A stretch of 9,510 nt of DNA from contig CAZCXZ010000123.1 in NCBI GenBank assembly GCA_964502705.1, positions 1 to 9,510 on the forward strand, written 5' to 3'. Each line of letters begins with the position of its first letter. Position 1 is the stretch's first letter. The position numbers and the translations under genes are program-made. The DNA is from Berkiella sp964502705. Lineage in GTDB: Bacteria; Pseudomonadota; Gammaproteobacteria; Berkiellales; Berkiellaceae. The notes below the pieces were generated by a model. That model was not told where the DNA came from. It was given only the letters and a program-made list of their open reading frames with translations, and did not search any database. Shown here piece by piece: positions 6,398 to 9,510 of this stretch.

Positions 6398-9300
6398 ATC
6401 CTTCGCGCATCTTTATTTTACGACCCATTGCCACCTCATTATTAATGGTGGCCTTGTTGCTTGCAGGTATTTTTGCTTACCGTTTATTACCCGTTTCAGC
6501 CTTGCCCCAAGTAGATTACCCCATCATTCGCGTTTCGACGTTTTTTCCGGGTGCCAGCCCTGAAGTGATGACCGCTTTGGTGAGTGCACCACTTGAACGC
6601 CAGTTTGGACAGATGCCAGGGCTTAATCAAATGACGTCTACGAGTGCCAACGGCGCTTCTTTAATTACGCTGCAATTTAACTTGGAAATGCCCTTAGATA
6701 TTGCCGAACAAGAAGTTCAGGCAGCCATTAATGCCGCATCGGGCTTTTTACCGAGTGATTTACCGAATCCGCCCGTTTACAACAAAGTGAATCCAGCGGA
6801 TGCGCCTATTCTCACGCTAGCCCTAACTTCTGAAACACTAACCTTGCCCCAAGTGCAAGATTTTGCGGAAACGCGTTTTGCACAACGGATTGCGCAGCTA
6901 AAAGGCGTTGGCTATGTCGGTATCAGTGGTGGTCAGCGCAAAGCGGTGCGCGTTCAAGTGAACCCAACTGCACTTGCGGCCTACGGCTTAACGCTTGAAG
7001 ATCTGCGCGCAACCATCGATAGTGCCAATAGCAATCAAGCCAAAGGCAGCTTTGACGGTAAAAGCATTGCTTACACCATCAATGCCAATGATCAACTGCT
7101 TGAGAGTAACGATTACCGCAACGTGATTGTCGCTTTTAAAAATAATGCCCCCGTGCGACTCTCTGATGTGGCCAACGTGATTGATGGCGCTGAAAACGTG
7201 AATCAGGCGGCCTGGATTAATCAAACCCAAGCGGTGATCCTCAATATTCAACGTCAACCAGGTGCAAATGTGATTGAAGTGGTTGATGGCATTAAAGCTT
7301 TATTACCGCGCCTTGAAGCCACATTGCCCAATGATGTCAAAGTGATGATAGTCGCTGATAGAACCAATACCATTCGTGCTTCGGTTAAAGAAGCCCAATT
7401 TGAGATGGTGATAGCGGTAGCGCTCGTTGTGATGATTATCTTTATCTTTTTGCGCAACTTACCTGCAACCTTCATCCCAAGTATTGCCGTTCCTTTATCC
7501 CTGATTGGCACCTTTAGTGTGATGTATTTACTGGGGTTTAGTTTAAATAATTTAACGATTATGGCATTGACTATTGCAACCGGCTTTGTGGTCGATGACG
7601 CAATTGTGATGATTGAAAATATCAGTCGTTATATTGAAATGGGTGAAAAACCGTTAGACGCGGCTCTTAAAGGCGCTAAGCAAATTGGTTTTACCATTAT
7701 GTCATTAACGGTTTCTCTGATTGCGGTGATGATCCCACTCTTGTTTATGCAAGATGTTGTCGGGCGTTTGTTTCGAGAATTTGCGATTACGTTGTCGGTT
7801 ACGGTGCTTATTTCTGCGGTGGTCTCTTTAACGCTAACCCCCATGCTCTGTGCAAAGTTATTGAAAAAGACCGCTCCTGCAAAACCTCTGATTTTAGGAC
7901 CCTACCAACGCTCACTCACCTGGGTACTGGCACATCAAGGTTATACTTTAGCCGTGTTCGCTTTCACGTTAATTATCATGGGCTGTTTTGTTTATCTTAT
8001 TCCTAAAGGGTTTTTTCCATTACAAGATACCGGTGTGATCCAAGGTATTTCTGAAGCACCCGCTTCCATTTCGTTTACAGAAATGAAAAAACGTCAAAGC
8101 GCGTTAACCGAGATTATATTAGCTGATCCGGCGATTGATAATTTAACGTCATTTATTGGCATTGATGGCGCAAATATTACCCAAAACACTGGGCGAATCC
8201 AGATGGTGCTAAAGCCCCTCAATTCACGCAAAGAAAGTGTCAGTGAAATTATCCAACGCCTACAACTTCAATTGCAACAAGTGCCGGGGATTACGCTTTA
8301 TATGCAACCCTTGCAAGATATTACCATCGACGATCGCGTGAGTCGCACCCAATATCAATACACCATCACTGCACCCAATTTAAAGGATGTAAGTTATTGG
8401 ACAGAAGAATTGATCAAAGGGATGCAAACCTTGCCAAGCATTCGTGATGTGGCCAGCGACTTGGAAAACAAAGGTCTGCAAACCTACATTGAATTTGATA
8501 GAGATACGGCTTCTCGCTTAGGATTAAGCGCGCAAACCATCGACAATATTTTATATGATGCCTTTGGGCAGCGGCAGATCTCGACGATGTATACGCAATT
8601 TAATCAGTATTATGTGATTTTGGAAGTCGCGCCAGATGATCAAGCCAAACAACGTGCACTCTCATCATTGTATGTGAATACGCCAACGGGGACCCCGATT
8701 CCATTGCATACGTTTACCCGAGTGAGCGAACAGCTAGGGCCGCTCGTCATCCATCGGGAAAATCAATTTCCCTCAAGTACGCTCTCTTTCAATCTCGCCA
8801 AAGGTTACGCACTGGGTGATGCCCTTCGCGATATAGAAGCGACTCGCGAAAATATGGAAATTCCATTGCAAGTACAAACCCAGGTTGAAGGCGCAGCAAA
8901 GGTTTTTCAAAACTCGCTCGCCAATGAAGGATGGCTGGTGCTCTCAGCGATTGTGGTCGTTTACATCGTGCTGGGTGTACTCTATGAAAGTTATATTCAT
9001 CCTTTAACGATTTTATCAACCCTGCCTTCGGCCGGTTTGGGTGCCTTAATCGCTTTGCGCTTAGGCGGACATGAATTAACCGTAATAGCGCTGATTGGTA
9101 TTATATTACTAATCGGCATTGTCATGAAAAACGCCATCATGATGATCGATTTTGCCTTAGAACTTGAACGTAAAGAACATAAACCTGCTATCGAAGCTAT
9201 TTTCGAAGCATGCTTATTGCGCTTTCGACCTATTTTAATGACTACCCTGGCAGCGATGTTAGGGGCTTTACCTTTAGCGTTTGGACAAGGGATGGGTCAT

Positions 9301-9450
9301 GAACTCAGGCAGCCCTTAGGGATTGCCATTATCGGTGGACTGGTATTAAGCCAATTACTCACGCTATATACCACACCTGTGATTTATTTGGCTTTTGATC
9401 GCATACAACAATACTGGTATCGTAACAATATGCATGCGGAGGCGGTATGA
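6394..9450 (+). CDS. mdtB: RND multidrug efflux transporter, MdtB-like subunit
   Basis: Inner-membrane proton/drug antiporter of the HAE1 RND family; 1018 aa against about 1040 in E. coli MdtB. It shows the usual duplicated plan: TM1 (about 10-30), a large periplasmic loop, TM2-6 (about 335-485), TM7 (about 515-535), a second large loop, TM8-12 (about 846-998). The proton-relay residues are present: Asp401-Asp402 in TGFVVDDAIVMIENISRYIE (TM4) and Lys912 in GIVMKNAIMMIDFALE (TM10). LLRFRPILMTTLAAMLGALP (941-960) and LRQPLGIAIIGGLVLSQLLT (971-990) follow MdtB closely. It overlaps mdtA and mdtC by 4 nt each, so it is translationally coupled. In E. coli MdtB and MdtC form a mixed trimer that handles bile salts and novobiocin; the substrates here are unknown. 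MuxB-type pumps of Pseudomonas belong to the same subfamily. Confidence 0.94.
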   Translation: MNPSRIFILRPIATSLLMVALLLAGIFAYRLLPVSALPQVDYPIIRVSTFFPGASPEVMTALVSAPLERQFGQMPGLNQMTSTSANGASLITLQFNLEMPLDIAEQEVQAAINAASGFLPSDLPNPPVYNKVNPADAPILTLALTSETLTLPQVQDFAETRFAQRIAQLKGVGYVGISGGQRKAVRVQVNPTALAAYGLTLEDLRATIDSANSNQAKGSFDGKSIAYTINANDQLLESNDYRNVIVAFKNNAPVRLSDVANVIDGAENVNQAAWINQTQAVILNIQRQPGANVIEVVDGIKALLPRLEATLPNDVKVMIVADRTNTIRASVKEAQFEMVIAVALVVMIIFIFLRNLPATFIPSIAVPLSLIGTFSVMYLLGFSLNNLTIMALTIATGFVVDDAIVMIENISRYIEMGEKPLDAALKGAKQIGFTIMSLTVSLIAVMIPLLFMQDVVGRLFREFAITLSVTVLISAVVSLTLTPMLCAKLLKKTAPAKPLILGPYQRSLTWVLAHQGYTLAVFAFTLIIMGCFVYLIPKGFFPLQDTGVIQGISEAPASISFTEMKKRQSALTEIILADPAIDNLTSFIGIDGANITQNTGRIQMVLKPLNSRKESVSEIIQRLQLQLQQVPGITLYMQPLQDITIDDRVSRTQYQYTITAPNLKDVSYWTEELIKGMQTLPSIRDVASDLENKGLQTYIEFDRDTASRLGLSAQTIDNILYDAFGQRQISTMYTQFNQYYVILEVAPDDQAKQRALSSLYVNTPTGTPIPLHTFTRVSEQLGPLVIHRENQFPSSTLSFNLAKGYALGDALRDIEATRENMEIPLQVQTQVEGAAKVFQNSLANEGWLVLSAIVVVYIVLGVLYESYIHPLTILSTLPSAGLGALIALRLGGHELTVIALIGIILLIGIVMKNAIMMIDFALELERKEHKPAIEAIFEACLLRFRPILMTTLAAMLGALPLAFGQGMGHELRQPLGIAIIGGLVLSQLLTLYTTPVIYLAFDRIQQYWYRNNMHAEAV

Positions 9451-9510
9451 ACTTTTCCGCACCGTTTATTCATCGCCCTATTGCCACTACCTTACTCGCC
9501 ATTGGTGTTG
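9447..9510 (+). CDS. mdtC: RND efflux transporter, MdtC-like subunit, N-terminal fragment
   Basis: Only the first 21 codons are in the window. They read MNFSAPFIHRPIATTLLAIG, the amphipathic start and TM1 of an RND pump; the F-I-x-R-P-I/V-A-T pattern is typical of the family. The ATG overlaps the mdtB TGA (ATGA) and has a GGAGG (9438-9442) 4 nt before it. Its place after an MdtB-like gene makes MdtC the natural assignment, as the second, distinct RND subunit of the pump. The gene is cut by the window edge. Confidence 0.85.
   Translation, partial: MNFSAPFIHRPIATTLLAIGV

Overview
The window is chromosomal DNA from a gammaproteobacterium of moderate to low G+C. The evidence is the macromolecular-synthesis cluster rpsU-yqeY-dnaG-rpoD on the minus strand, with tsaD diverging from rpsU. 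In addition, RpoD, DnaG, TsaD and the RND pump proteins all read closest to gammaproteobacterial forms. The lineage cannot be fixed more finely from sequence alone. A legionella- or coxiella-like gammaproteobacterium is a reasonable guess, but only a guess.

Minus strand, in transcription order: rpsU (ribosomal protein S21 with an unusual Gly/Ser/Arg tail, 3877 to 3572), yqeY (GatB/YqeY family, 3541 to 3083), dnaG (primase, 3078 to 1309), a 202-nt gap that probably holds an rpoD promoter and a leader hairpin, then rpoD (sigma-70, 1106 to the window edge, truncated). A 10-N assembly gap lies in the rpoD non-conserved region, and the frame is the same on both sides of it. The cluster couples translation (S21), replication priming (DnaG) and transcription initiation (RpoD).

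Plus strand: tsaD (tRNA t6A transferase, 4076-5089), then a 90-nt gap with a plausible sigma-70 promoter and a perfect 15-bp palindrome. An RND efflux operon of the MdtABC type follows: mdtA (membrane fusion protein, 5180-6397), mdtB (inner-membrane pump, 6394-9450) and the first 21 codons of mdtC (9447 to the window edge). Each pump gene overlaps the next by four bases (ATGA), a mark of translational coupling. The products should form one envelope-spanning pump with a heteromeric MdtB/MdtC inner-membrane part and an outer-membrane channel encoded elsewhere.

The genes are well-known families, and I see no mobile element, CRISPR array, RNA gene or clearly new system. The points worth a second look are modest: the long low-complexity tail on S21, the palindrome just upstream of mdtA, the hairpin in the rpoD leader, and the Ala/Pro-rich disordered insert (interrupted by the assembly gap) in RpoD.
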